Part shown: piece by piece, positions 9,601-21,024 of the stretch
Layout: each line of letters starts with the position of its first letter
How positions within the stretch are numbered: the stretch's first letter is position 1
Assembly (NCBI RefSeq): GCF_032854445.1
Contig: NC_088306.1
Span: 24,335,764-24,399,763 of the forward strand
Reading direction: 5' to 3'
DNA length: 64,000 nucleotides
DNA from: Liolophura sinensis
Taxonomy: Eukaryota > Mollusca > Polyplacophora > Chitonida > Chitonidae
The notes under the pieces: generated by a model
Database searches by the model: none
What the model saw: only the letters and a program-made list of their open reading frames with translations
What the model was told of the DNA's origin: nothing
Made by a program: the position numbers and the translations under genes

Positions 9601-10984
9601 AAAGTGAGCTATGTTGGCAGTGCATAATGTTCTGTTTTTGGGCTCCCGAAATAATCATTGCCCTAGCATTTGATCTCACCTGAAGCAGTCATTCTTTTAC
9701 TGCTGTCTGCATAATAATTTAGAATTTTTGCCCAGTAAGTGTTGCAGCGATTCCCCTTGGCTGTTCACCTTCCTGCCACCTACTAGCTCGTCACGTTTCA
9801 TATTAGGGACACGTGACGTGACAGTTACTCACATGACAAATGCCATCTGCTGGGGCGAGGAAAGGCAATACACCCCTATCTTGCATGCTTACGTGTGAAC
9901 TTTTGGCCTTGTCCGTGTCGGTAAAATGACACCAAGCACTGGTCTGGCGTAGATTCGGTATGGTGTCGTAATTAATTACTTCCTAGTTTGGCCCAAATTT
10001 TCCATATAACCACGGAATTAATCAGTTTCCGTTGGGTAATATTCCGAAGACATTGACAATTTTTCTAATCACTCTGGCGGGTTAACATGACCTGATGCCG
10101 AAATCAGCGTCGAGTAAATCCGTGCAATTCCGGCCTTGGACCTTACATTCTGGATTTTGCCCTTAACTCATTCAATGACATAGATGTATTGGCTTTTACG
10201 CCGTCTAAATAAACCAATGTCCAGTAATAATGCAACAAAAACAAAAGAAAAAACGTTTTTTTTTTTGGTTTGTCTGAGGTCAGTTTATGTAAAGGCCTAC
10301 ATTTCCGCAGTTGAAATATATGTATACGCAAACTTGAGAAAAAAATCTTTGCACCAAGGAATATCTAAGAATATAGGTTGAACCTTAAGGAGTATGCGTT
10401 AATACGTCGCAGTATTCTTCAGTTATTTATTGTCTAAATCTCGAGCAAATAAATTAATCGGAATACCACATTTTTATGTGTCTGATAAGCGAACTAATTC
10501 GTATTTCATTTAAATAAGTATGATCAAACTCTTGGGGTGGGGGTATAAAGCATGGAGGAACCCAAAGGAAATCCATCCTGACAACAGGATGAGGATAGGC
10601 GGATTCAAGCCAGACAGTGCTGGAAAACGCCATTGTTTTGCATCCATCAGTGAATTATTACGGATGTACGTGTAATATGATCCGGCCATGAAGTCAGTTC
10701 ATTTGCCCTCTCGCGCACATATATCCGGAGAGGAGCAAAACTGCCAATCTTATCGATCGTGAAACCATTTGTTCTTCATTCTGGAACAACTATCAGTTAA
10801 GAACTGTGTCTATTCCCAAAGGCTCCTACATGTAACATTGCACAGATATTTCCAGTCAAGTAACAAATCTGACTAAAAGTGCTCATTATTTATGTACGTA
10901 TATAGCACAACTCCTTTTCCACAATGATTTTATTGAGAATATGTGTTGTCCCAACGACATACTCTAACGAAATATGTAACACAT
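9601..10984. other. Noncoding, nothing recognised
   Basis: No conserved motif or splice-bounded frame was found. A degenerate G-rich block at 10530-10620 resembles repeat DNA but has no second copy in the window. Confidence 0.4.
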
Positions 10985-11176
10985 TATGGAGTGAATGAGT
11001 GCTTGGAGTTTAACGTCGTACTTAACAATTTTTTCAGTCGAGCCTTTATACTGATACGGGTCAACCAGTCGTTGCACTATACCCTTCATGCTGAGTTAAC
11101 ACTTCCTCTTTTAAAGTCTTAGATGTGACTGGACCCAGAATTGATCCTGGATCTACCAACTGAGCTATCCGGGCCG
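10985..11176 (-). mobile_element. SINE family 2, internally deleted
   Basis: Begins 'gagtgaatgagtgcttgg' and 'taacgtcgtacttaac', then jumps to 'tatactgatacgggtcaacc', skipping the 'tgacgacgaa...ccccgcccg' middle seen at 11884. Ends in the tRNA-like 'gagctatccgggcc'. Confidence 0.85.
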
Positions 11177-11883
11177 GTAACGCGTTATGGAGACGTATAT
11201 GGCCTACGTAGTGCAATACAGGAGATAAAGGCGTTTAAACCGTAAAAAATCCCCTCGGCCGCACAAATGACCAAAGCGAAACATTGATGTGTGCAAAACT
11301 CATGGCAAAGTTGAGTTTCACCTTATTTATTGTACGTCAAACAGAACTGTTTTGTTCTAATAAATGTATCCACTTTTAAACTGGCGCATCAACAAAACCA
11401 ACTCTCTTCTCCCGGGTTTGCAAATGTCGCATCGGTCATTGTGTGTGAATAACAAAACAAATAAAACCTGTGTGTAAAGTCACAACTCTGAGCAAACCAG
11501 AAACCATTGAGAAAGAATTCAGGCAATAATCCTGAAGTGTTTCCTTCACGGTTCAGGGTCATCTAAAGCCTGCTTGATTGACCTTAACAATGGTTCCCCA
11601 ATAGCGGCCGGTAAAGGTTTGGACTACAACATCTCTTGATCGACAGGGCGAACGCCTCCGTTTGCTGAACAAAAGAGGTTCTTATCATATTCAACCGAAA
11701 AAACTTGACATACATAGAGAAACATTTTTCTATTAATTTCATTTTGTGGTATTTGTTCAATACTGGGGTATAGTGAACATCTAGCCGGCTAAGTGGTCAG
11801 TCGACATCTGAAGGTCAGTCCTGTGGCGTAATAACCCGCTGTACCCAGGGTCGATGCAATGGCATTGTCGTCTCATGCATTTG
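11177..11883. other. Noncoding, nothing recognised
   Basis: No supported feature. Confidence 0.4.
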
Positions 11884-12200
11884 TGATTGAGTGAGTGAGT
11901 GCTTGGGCTTTAACATCGTACTTAACAATTTTTCAGCCATATGATGACGAAGAAATCCTTAGTGTGCCTGTAATGTACCTCCTTGTTGCAGGACGGATTT
12001 CCATCGCTCTTTTCATCGAGTGCTCTTTCACTTACGAAGGCAAGTAAGGCACCCCGCCCGAGCCATTATACTGATACGGGTCAACCAGTCGTTGCACTAT
12101 CCCCTTCATGCTGAACCCCAAGCGAGGAAGTTACAACTTCCTCTTTTAAGACCTTAGATGTGACTCGACCCAGGATTGGCTCTGGATCTACCGCTTTTGA
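11884..12200 (-). mobile_element. SINE family 2, nearly complete
   Basis: Order from the left: (tgag)n tail complement, 'taacatcgtacttaac', 'catatgatgacgaag', 'ctccttgttgcaggacgg', 'ccccgcccgagcc', 'actgatacgggtcaacc', 'cttcatgctgaa', 'acaacttcctctttta', 'gtgactcgacccagg', 'tctggatctaccgc'. The final tRNA-like head is truncated. The transcription direction is minus, judged from the tRNA-like end on the right. Confidence 0.85.
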
Positions 12201-12930
12201 CCGCTCATTTGTGGTTGTATTTTGCACGCTATTGACAAATGATGTTTTCGTGTATGGCCGAACAAAAGATTTGTCTTTTCTAGAAGACACTGTGCGCTTT
12301 TCCTGTATCATAAACATGTCGGCTGTAAGTTGCTGCTATTTAAGTATTTATACGAACTGTTAATAGAAGAAAACCCTAACTGAGATAAAACAGACAAAAT
12401 TATTTTAGTCAATAAACATTAACAAGAAAGTGTAGACAGTTGTTGGTAATGGTCATGGAATTATTATAGTTAACCGTTCAGTTTAAAAACATGGAATTAC
12501 CAGGCCTTGCTCGCTCGTATTTCTCCCTTGTTGCATTATTGCCACAAAGGGACTAGAACTAGTCTGATGTCCATTAAGGAGTGTTTAGAATTGTATCAGT
12601 CCTTAATTTACCCAGGAATAATAACGTAAATGTTTTCATGTCAGTATGTATTGTATACGCCCTTCAAATTTGATGCTATTAAATATGAAAAAACGTCTGT
12701 GTATTTTCCACCCGACATGCGCAAACCTATTGGAGCGATAATTTTAATGAGATACGTGCTTCTATCTTCGGTTAATGCTCCTATCAGCGCTAAAAAGTTG
12801 ACTATTGGTTTTAACAGTACAAAAAACATATTGTCCGCTTGTGTGACAAATTTTTAAATCAGTCATCTTTTTGATATACCGTGTGAATAAATTGTAAAAT
12901 AATTTTAGACATATATTTTGTACAATATAT
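12201..12930. other. Noncoding with overlapping short ORFs
   Basis: Both strands are open at 12630-12857, but there are no splice sites or motifs to support coding. Confidence 0.4.
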
Positions 12931-13230
12931 CCAGCTATGAGAACAAATAATTACATTCCATAAATCCAGCTATGAGAACAAATAATTATATTCCATAAAT
13001 CCAGCTATGAGACCATATAATTATATTCCATAAATCCAGCTATGAGAACATATAATTATATTCCATAAATCCAGCTATGGGAACAAATAATTATATTCCA
13101 TAAATCCAGCTATGAGAACAAATAATTATATTCCATAAATCCAGCTATGAGAACAAATAATTATATTCCATAAATCCAGCTATGGGAACAAATAATTATA
13201 TGCCATAAATCCAGCTATGAGAACATATAG
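12931..13230 (+). repeat. 35-bp tandem array, about 9 units
   Basis: 'ccagctatg' occurs at 12931, 12966, 13001, 13036, 13071, 13106, 13141, 13176 and 13211. This is an exact 35-bp period with unit 'ccagctatgagaacaaataa' plus an AT-rich remainder. Units differ by one to three bases, indicating recent expansion. Confidence 0.95.
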
Positions 13231-13503
13231 CAATCTTCAGCAGAATTACACATGAGTTAAAGCCTCAAGTACGACATATGTATACCATTTGTAAAGCAAA
13301 CATCATCTACAAAGTTTAACTACATGCTGTGAATGGACATATTGACATAATTTCTAACATGTTTGTTTACCAAGTCGGAGTTTTTTTTTACGAAAATGGA
13401 ATTGTAACCAACTTACCTTATTCAGTACTTTTCCAGACAATGACAGTTCTCGAGAGAATGTTAAATATACATTCCTGCTTGCTGATGAACCAGTATTTAT
13501 AGT

Positions 13504-13749
13504 TTGGGATTCACTAAGGCATACTTCCGATGTCAGCAGCTTAGCCTGTCTAAGACTGCTTTCGTTTCTCGAGGCGACTGTTCACCATCAAGGAGCGTGC
13601 AGGTCCGTTGGCCAGTACTAGATAGACAGCCGTCTGAGAAATCAATAAAGGGCGGTGAATGCTCAAATAGCCTTGTTTCGATCCGGAGCAAACATGGGCA
13701 AACCGGAGTGCTTAGAATCATCCGCGTAATAGTTAACGCGGCTGAGGTA
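13504..13749 (+). CDS. Possible exon in a GC-richer island (weak)
   Basis: This stretch is richer in CpG and GC than its surroundings and is open on both strands. On the plus strand an open frame runs to 'gcggctgag|gtaatg', a good splice donor. Acceptor-like 'gatgtcagcag' lies at the left. The product is not recognised. A CpG-rich promoter-type island is an alternative. No homology claim is made. Confidence 0.15.
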
Positions 13750-14039
13750 ATGCACTGTATAAGCTATTACAACACGTTTGCATAATGTGTTGATTAATTA
13801 TTTTTACCAATATCCCAAATTATTTGCACCTTGAAAGGCAGACTGATTGGAGGCTGAGAATGTAGATAGGATTCTAGTGTTGAAGCATACGGCTGTTGTG
13901 ACAGGTACAGTTCCTAAAGAACAACTTAGGCAAGTACAGTCCTAGGCTCTTTGCATCTTTCACACTAATCTTTCATCAGCGACGACTCAGTATTCCTTTT
14001 ATACAAATACAACAAAACATTGTGTAGAGACCAGCTACA

Positions 14040-14255
14040 ACAGTCAAAAAACCGTTGGCAAATGGTCACACGTAACCTGTGAAACTTGTTTTGTTTATTT
14101 ACAATACCCATGTAAAGGGTTTTATCTAATTGTTGTCATGGCAGCAGGATTTAAGCAGGGTTAGGTAAAACTGCAGTGATGTTGATTACAATATCTTGTG
14201 GCTGGTGTAGAACTTCTCAAATGCTGTGTTTCCTTCACCTTTAATACACACTAAC
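14040..14255 (+). repeat. Interspersed repeat family C (diverged copy)
   Basis: Shares with the other copies 'ggcaaatggtcacacgtaac', 'gcagtgatgtt.att', and 'aaatgctgtgtt.ccttca'. Heavily diverged. Confidence 0.55.
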
Positions 14256-14434
14256 ATGAATATTCCACTGATTCCATTTGTCTTGTGTTACTTGCTTTTA
14301 TACACGCAATCTAAGTGCTAGGTGTATTATGTGGCGTATTGATTTGAGTTTTTCTGTCCGGCCGTAAGCGGGAAGGTCTGCTAGCAACCTGCAGATGGTG
14401 ATGGGTTTCCTCGATTGACCATGTGATTAGTTGG

Positions 14435-14535
14435 CACATGGTCACACGTACCAGGTGAAATCGGGCTTCTTGTCAATTGACCTCAGTCAGGACTTTATTC
14501 TTACTGTTCACGTTATATGCCCTGCTATCATTTTC
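14435..14535 (+). repeat. Family C partial copy
   Basis: 'catggtcacacgtaccaggtg' followed by 'cctcagtcaggactttattc' and 'actgttcacgt' matches the middle of family C. Confidence 0.5.
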
Positions 14536-15235
14536 TGTTGTTCAGAGGCCCTTATTAAGATGCGTTTCCATGTAACCCCCTTAGGTCACTAAATTTCTTA
14601 AGTCGCTAGACTTTTGCGTGTCCAACAGGAAGTATTTCTAACAATATATTAGCCAGATCAGCACGTTGCTTAAGCAAGGTACTCTGGCTTAAGTCGGTAG
14701 TATTTTGCAAAAAGTCAACATGAAGTGTGAAAAACAATAATGCTGAAAACACGACGTAAGTATAGTAAAGATTGTGCTTAATCAAGATACAATTCTTAAA
14801 GACTAACCGCATCAAGGCTTTAGCTCCCCCCCACTTCCCCCATCTATTTTGTGAGTGGTTTACCATGTACAGATCAGGCACTAGATACACTGTAGCGACT
14901 TTTCTCAGTAGATGACTAAAATCCCTTTCCTTTTTGATGTTGAATTACAGGGTAGGCCAGACAGCAAGTATTTCAGATAGTTAACTGAGAAGGTAAGTTG
15001 TTTGATATTTTCATGACACCTGTCTTTCACCTGCAAAGTTTTGCTGATTTCCCAGTACATGGCTCAACCCTATAGTCGGTTTGTTAACTCTGGTAACCAA
15101 CCAGAATGACCTATTCCCTATTGCATTCTGTTCTCAGTAGGTACTCTGTTCAGAACACTGTTGCGTATATCGTTTAGTTTCAGTTGTGGGTTGCCCATAT
15201 TGCAACATGCCGAATAGGTTGTTATCAAAATGTGC
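14536..15235. other. Noncoding, nothing recognised
   Basis: A 94-codon minus frame (14606-14890) has no motif, splice or start support. Confidence 0.4.
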
Positions 15236-15860
15236 AAACACATTCGGATTTTGTATGCGGAAGAGTACTCCGACACCCGAAAAGATTTGGACAAGTGTAA
15301 GATGCCTTCGGGTAAGATTAAGGAAGTGCAATGCTTCTTCGGAAAATATTAGGGGAGTGTACTGCGCTTTCGGACAAGATATGGAGAAGCGTAAATTTTC
15401 TTTGCACAAGAATGGGAAAGTGTGCACCTTTGGACAAGATGTGAAGAAGTGTAATGCATCTTCATGCAAGATTGGGAAAGTGTGCACCTTCGGACATGAC
15501 GAGGAGAAGTGTAACGTGTCTTCACATAAGAATGGAAAAGTGTGCACCTTCGGACAAGATGTGAGGAAGTGTAAAACTGAGAAGGAGTGCACATTAGAAT
15601 AAGATATGATGAAGTGTACTACGCCTTGGAGCCAAAGGTGGAGAAGCATAATGCGTCTTCGGACATAACCGGCAAGGAGTGCACATTAGAATAAGATATT
15701 GAGGAATGCACTTCGCTTTGGGACAAAATATGGGGAAGTGTAACGCGCCTTTGAACAATACTGGGAAGGAGTGCACATTTAAATAAGATATGGGGAAGTG
15801 CATTACGCCTTGGGACCAAATGTGGGGAAGTGTTATGCTCATTCGAGTAAAATCATTGCA
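15236..15860 (+). repeat. About 60-bp tandem array with two-strand open frames
   Basis: 'gaagtgtaa'-type blocks recur at about 15388, 15448, 15508 and 15568 (60-bp spacing), with 'ttcggacaagatg' and 'gggaaagtgtgcacctt' in fixed positions. The right half, from about 15590, is more degenerate with a longer period around 'gtgcacattagaataagata'. The 60-bp period keeps several frames open, giving 138 codons forward and 171 codons reverse. This is explained by the repeat, so I do not call a gene. Confidence 0.85.
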
Positions 15861-16714
15861 CATTTCGGAAATTGTACACATTTCGACAACGTTTGTGCGC
15901 TTTTCGCAGATGTATTAAATAGATGATTCCAGTGGTTAATACACAAGGGTCTTGCACAGCTAGCAATTCTTGTGACAGCGGTTATTGTCTCAATGTTTAA
16001 CGCCTCCATTTCCCGTTAAGGAAATGTGCATTAAAGCTCTAACTTAGTGGGCTATATGATCGACGTTTGTTGACGGCACGCACTTGGCTATTGCCTACGA
16101 TTTGCGTATGATTCCGCAATTTAACTTTACCAGTTAATTTTTTTTTGAGAGAAAATTCTTCAATATGGCAACAATAAAGTAATGAAAATGCGTAAACTAG
16201 ATTATGCGGCAGTCAAAAACCATTTTCTATACTAATGTACCCATTAATATCGCTGTAGGCTAAAATCATTTAAAAAAATAAGATAGGGTAAGGCAAATTA
16301 TATAGCCTGACCATTGGCGCTTTTGTAGCGGCTGCCATTTCACTTATAGATGCTCGATTTGGTTAGCGTTTAAGTAGTGAAATCAGTATCCATTACCGTC
16401 CACCAATATAGTGTGCTTATCGTACTTCAGTTATTTAACAACGATACATACTTTATCACCAATACTGTGGTTTCCTCTGACCGCCATCTTTTAAGTGAAA
16501 ATTCTTCATTAGGGCAACACTAATGTATCTAATTGTAGCATCATTGTTATCTTAAATAATGCATATGCAATACGACACGGTGATGTAATAATAATGAATG
16601 ACCATCGATACCCTAGTCGGCGCCGCCATGTTAATCCTTGATGAACCGAACGTCTGGTGTTACAAGGCCATTTAAAACTCATGTCGAGAATAACATTATG
16701 TGTTAAGAGATGAA
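15861..16714. other. Noncoding, nothing recognised
   Basis: AT-rich sequence with no supported feature. Confidence 0.4.
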
Positions 16715-16865
16715 ACCAGACATCCCACCAGTCACGCTATACTGACACCGAGTCAACCAGTCGTGTTTCCTTGCTCTATTGTTTTGGCGCTGAGTTCCAA
16801 GCGGGGCAGCAACAGGTATCATTTTTAAGGTCATTGGTAAGCCTCGACTTCGAGACGGGCACTCT
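16715..16865 (-). mobile_element. SINE-like fragment related to family 2
   Basis: 'ctatactgacaccgagtcaacc' (with changes), 'gctgagttccaagcggggcagc' and 'gcctcgacttcgagacggg' follow the order of the family-2 right half but diverge in most positions. It may be a separate SINE family sharing a domain. Confidence 0.5.
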
Positions 16866-17154
16866 AACCGAAAGCGGTGTAGAAGTTTTCTGATGGTGAA
16901 GTCGTAATAGCTACTGGAGATGCATAACCCACAGAAACAACGTTCCGAACCGGACAACCAACTGAAGACAAACCACTTTCTTTTCTTCTGACACTGAAAT
17001 ATTACTATATTGCGCCGTCGAATGGATGACCGTTGCGATAAATTTACACTGATAACGAGGACCCGGAAGGAGTCTAAGGTGTACATGGATTGTTTTTGTA
17101 ATCATTTATATGAAGTATTGGCAGTAATCCGGTTTCCAATCAATCATTAGTATT

Positions 17155-17510
17155 TACTTATTTATTTGTTTGATTGGGATTTTACGCCTTACTCTCTAAC
17201 AGCACCTGTGCAAAAAAAATAAACAACATGTGTACCACAGACACATGAATTGCAATAAATTTGCATAGGAACATCAATGTGTATCGTGCATACATCATCG
17301 TTATATACCGGCACTTTCAATGTGTACCTGTTATGCACATTTTGTTTTATAGCAAATTACACAAACGTAAGCATTTGCTTTTTTACATTACTCACGAATA
17401 TTTCACTTACGACGGCCGAGAGTTTTATTGGGGGGGACTATGCAGACCCAGGGGAGCCACCTCCAAACCATCCGCAGATTGCTGACAGACCTTCCCACAT
17501 ACGTATAAAT
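17155..17510 (-). mobile_element. SINE family 1 split by a 193-bp insertion
   Basis: 'tttgattgggattttacgc' with 'cttactc' ends at 17194, and the continuation 'acgaatatttcacttacgac' starts at 17394. The tail block continues through 'gcagacccaggggag' to 'accttcccacatacgt'. The tRNA-like head is absent. Confidence 0.8.
17195..17393. mobile_element. Small insertion with 6-bp target duplication
   Basis: 'ttactc' is present at both edges (17189-17194 and 17388-17393) and only one copy is expected in the host SINE. The 193-bp insert starts 'tctaacagcacc' and ends 'tgcttttttaca', without visible inverted termini. Confidence 0.6.
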
Positions 17511-17631
17511 GTTAAGTAATTTGGATTAATTTGGACATTGTATATATAGTGATAATATGTGCCTAAGAATAAAAGTACTTACCACACTTTCCATTTTAGT
17601 CATGTGAGTTGGAATATACAATACAACTTAC

Positions 17632-17768
17632 AGTAACAAAACAAAGAGGAACGAACACTTTCGGCGTAAAACGTTCCATGTCCAATCTGCGCAATCTGCT
17701 GTTCATCAGCGCCTTTCCAATAACAAGGCACATTGGTGGCGTAGAAACACATGGTTGAATAAGTCCAG
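17632..17768 (-). CDS. Candidate internal exon (weak)
   Basis: On the minus strand a pyrimidine-rich 'tccgttcttag' acceptor precedes 137 bases that end at an excellent donor (gtaagttg at 17631-17624). Two of the three frames are open across the whole segment, so the frame cannot be chosen. The third frame stops after 20 codons. Chance cannot be excluded for a segment this short. No family is recognised. Confidence 0.22.
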
Positions 17769-17844
17769 CTAAGAACGGATTCGGCATTACGCAAGAGCAG
17801 AGACCACATTTATTCATTTTATAGTTGCTTACAGTCATACTCAA

Positions 17845-18640
17845 TAATGTTTCAAACTAGTGCATCGACGGCCGCCCCTTTTCACCTGGACATCGAGATT
17901 AAAGGGGGTCCATATCCGGAAACAACATTACATTCACATTTGATGTGGCCTAGTGAAGGCAATCACCTTAACCCTTAGTCAACGATCCCTCCCCCAGTGA
18001 TTTCACCAACAATACACGTCGCCATGTATAATTATAATCTTAACTTATGTAGGCAATGAGCACAGATCTTTCAATAATGTCAAGATCTGCTTTTCTTTGT
18101 ACAGTTCACTGGACTTATGTGCTGAAGTTGAAGCCTTCGACCATCTTAATATTTCGCTTAGTTTAAAGAAAAAACTCGAAGTAATTATGCCAAACCGTTC
18201 TAGCCCCAGTCCAATTTATTTCGGATATTTCAAATTCATTTTGACATATCTGGAAATCTTTCTCGGATATCTCAATTCCTTTAAAATATCTGTCACGAAG
18301 TTTGTCCTCGGTTTATTTCAAAAATAAGACTTAAGATAATTACAAATCAATTTTATTTATTTCGATATGAATTCAAGATAGATAAAAGCCTCTTTGTTTT
18401 GATATCTCGATTTTTTTTTGTGATATATGCCGTAAAAATATATGTTGGCTATATATATATGTTTATGGATATTTACGACTAGAAAACGGATACTTGTTAA
18501 GTATATTACCACGCATAATCCCATGAACTCACTCGCAACATCGACCACAGTTCCTCAGTACATATCGTATACTCATAAGGCCCACACATCGGATCAATCC
18601 AATGATGAATACCATCTAGTCATCTAACTTAAAAATATAC
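17845..18640. other. Noncoding, nothing recognised
   Basis: AT-rich sequence including a short (ta)n tract near 18450. Confidence 0.4.
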
Positions 18641-18729
18641 CTCAGGTGGACTTCCACGGTTTGTAAACGAGACATAACTAATATAGGTATCGTGATATAC
18701 CGGAAGTTCATCCGTAACATTCCCCGTGC
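18641..18729 (-). CDS. Candidate internal exon with extracellular-domain look
   Basis: On the minus strand, acceptor 'gtgtttattcctcag' is followed by 89 bases and the donor 'gag|gtatat' at 18640. After two leading bases the frame reads T-G-N-V-T-D-E-L-P-V-Y-H-D-T-Y, then I-S-Y-V-S-F-T-N-R-G. It is rich in Tyr, Thr, Asn and alternating hydrophobics, as in beta-sandwich extracellular repeats. It contains an N-V-T glycosylation sequon. Intron phases would be 1 on the left and 0 on the right. The parent gene is not identified. Partner exons are not obvious nearby, and 17632-17768 does not join in frame without a stop. Confidence 0.3.
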
Positions 18730-19084
18730 CTGAGGAATAAACACATTTAATTTACACACGATAGATGTAGCCACCTGTGTCCGGTACTGAGGCTTGCATA
18801 ACTTGAACATGTTTTCTATCAACACATTCACTTTCGACTTATCTTTTTGAGAAGGATTGTATGCAAAATCAGTGGGTGGGAGAGCCACTTCTACCGTTTA
18901 CACACCAAATGCAATTTTACATGACTACTTCTAATCAATTCGCATATAGTCGAATTAGATTTTCCTTTTTCCAAAGCGCTTTGAAGCCCTCGGTTATGAT
19001 AGCTGTGCTTGGTCCGAAATCCTGCCCGATGATGTTCCAACATGTCAAACTTCCGGTATAGCTCTGGGCATCCGCGTACTGTAC

Positions 19085-19250
19085 ATATGCCTAGCTATGA
19101 TCGAATTAGGGCCCCCGTTGTCGCGGCGGTTAGCACGCTAACATGGCGAAAGGACCCCATGAGTTCAAGTCGGACACATGCTGCCTTCCTCTCCAGCTGT
19201 ACGTGGGAAAGTCCGCCACCAACCAGCGGATGGTCTTGGATTTAATGTCC
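19085..19250 (+). mobile_element. SINE family 1, degenerate
   Basis: 'cggttagcacgctaacatgg', 'gagttcaagtc', 'tgccttcctctcc', 'gtacgtgggaaagtc' and 'aaccagcggatggtc' follow the family-1 order on the plus strand. The 3' tail is lost. Confidence 0.7.
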
Positions 19251-19814
19251 ATAATTGTGACAGTTAAGGGAATGTTTATTATGTGCAGTCGTATATAAAC
19301 CATCGTGCATAACAAAAGGCTTCATGCAGCCTTACACCACGGGTCGACCATAGGGCTGCATGTGTTTGTACAGTTGATCCAACGGAAGTAATCCTTCGCG
19401 TGGTCTACAAAAACAGGTAACCCGAACGATGGTTGGCTAATCTTAGGTTTAACCTAGCTGTGACCCAGCATTTTGCCAGTGGGTAGAGTTAGAGAGGCCA
19501 CCTGGAAGAGTTAGACAGTGACCATCAAGAGGAGCAGACCATCATTTTGTTTACTATTGGAACTGACATAGTATTGGATTGTATTGGAATACAGTGAACT
19601 TGTTTGTGTTTACCGGAAACCACATTGGATTTACCGTTGATAACGTGGACTTTACGCCAAAGGCTGTTCACCTTGAGATCTGTAGATTTTTGTACCAGGA
19701 TTCTCATAATTGTTGTATTTGTTGTAGAGATTTAAAACCATTAAAACATTGCCATTAATTTAAACAGGCGTCATAGTTATCTATGCTCACAGTTGCTGAC
19801 TCGTAATAATAATG
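19251..19814. other. Noncoding, nothing recognised
   Basis: No supported feature. Confidence 0.4.
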
Positions 19815-19898
19815 TTAATGGCCATAACATTGGCCGCCGTCGTATAAGTAAATGATTCTTGAGTACGGCGTAAAACATTAATCAAAAAAATCAAATAA
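19815..19898 (+). mobile_element. SINE family 1 tail (5'-truncated)
   Basis: 'ggccgccgtcgtataagtaa', 'ttcttgagtacggcgtaaaac' (with the usual block order) and an A-rich end are present. The head is missing. Confidence 0.8.
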
Positions 19899-20507
19899 AT
19901 ATAATCCAATTGAATCAGCGACAATAGCAATCCCGATGACAGGATGCATATTTGAACAGAACAAAACCGAAATTAATTTCTCGAAACGTATATGCTTACA
20001 TGTCCATGTATGAACATCGAAATCAATGCGCGTGTATCCGAATTTGTAACCGAATATATTGTGTACGCGACAATGTTTGAGGCGCACGGATGTTTTGCTG
20101 TGTTAATGTTAAGGTGGTAATCAGGCAAAATTATACACGCAACGTGTTGTCGTTAAGGATGCTAACAATGGCGGTGACAGGTAATAGATCTACAGGGTCT
20201 TATGTAATATACAGTTACTCCTCTGCTGTGATATTTGATTCCAAAGCTATTTCAAGGTGCCATTTCATTCCATGGTGTAATAAACCAATGAGAGGAAGTT
20301 CCAGTAGTTTTGATGAATGATCTGATGGTAAACGAACTCGGGCTTTCAACGTTATCGGATGTCTAAAATGAGGAGAAAGGCAAACATCTTTTCCGCAGTT
20401 AGCTTTTTCAATTTTTTTTTCATCAGGAGCACGTTAGTAGAATCTGCTGAAATATCAGAATAATGATACTTATAGTGTAGCATGTAATAAAAATTAATGT
20501 AACTCAA

Positions 20508-20775
20508 GACGTACAGCAGAGATGGTAAAACCAGAGCAGTGGCGAAAGTGTGATAGCTGGTATATGGTCACGCATAATCGGTGAAATTCAGGTATGTTCT
20601 TAATTTACCCAGTCAGGATTTATTCTAACTGTTCATGTGAATGTTTAAATAGTGACAAATTGCGCAATGGCTTAAGCACAATTAAGATAACAAAAACAGT
20701 GATGTTAACTGCAATTTCGATGACGTCATTGGTCTTAATATACTAAAAATGCTGTGTTTTCATCACATGGTTGAA
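20508..20775 (+). repeat. Family C repeat, good copy
   Basis: Starts 'gacgtacagcagagatgg' and continues 'taaaaccagagcagtggcg', 'tagctggtatatggtcac', 'cccagtcaggatttattcta', 'gtgatgttaactgcaattt', 'atgctgtgttttcatcacat'. It has no coding potential and no tRNA-like boxes. The class is unknown. Confidence 0.7.
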
Positions 20776-20821
20776 TCCGTTAAAAGAAAGTTCACAATGT
20801 TCATTTTCAAGCTAGAGTACT

Positions 20822-21010
20822 GCTCAAATTTAACGATATACCCTGCGCGTATCATACGCCCATCCTGCGCGCATCTTATCGGATGTGGGGCGGATCCTAC
20901 GCGAATCATAAGATCGTGATGGGCGGCCCATGCGCATATATTGGCACCATCCTGATCGCATCTTGCGCGGACCTTGATCGGCCGGTACATGTAGTCTCGT
21001 GTGGACCGTT
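20822..21010. repeat. GC-rich imperfect repeat
   Basis: Recurring 'cctgcgcg.atc', 'gatcgtgatgggcgg', 'gcgcatcttatcgg' and 'atcctgatcgcatcttgcgcg' give an irregular period in the 30s. It lies directly at the truncated left edge of the second PLE copy. Confidence 0.45.
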
Positions 21011-21024
21011 TTACGGCACTTTAT

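Noticed and set aside
12931-13230. CRISPR-like array
   Set aside because: Units are directly adjacent without unique spacers, and the genome is clearly eukaryotic. The same applies to the 33-, 46-, 60- and 91-bp arrays.
15134-15649. 171-codon minus-strand protein
   Set aside because: The frame lies in a 60-bp tandem array that is open on both strands. Composition follows the repeat unit, not a protein family.
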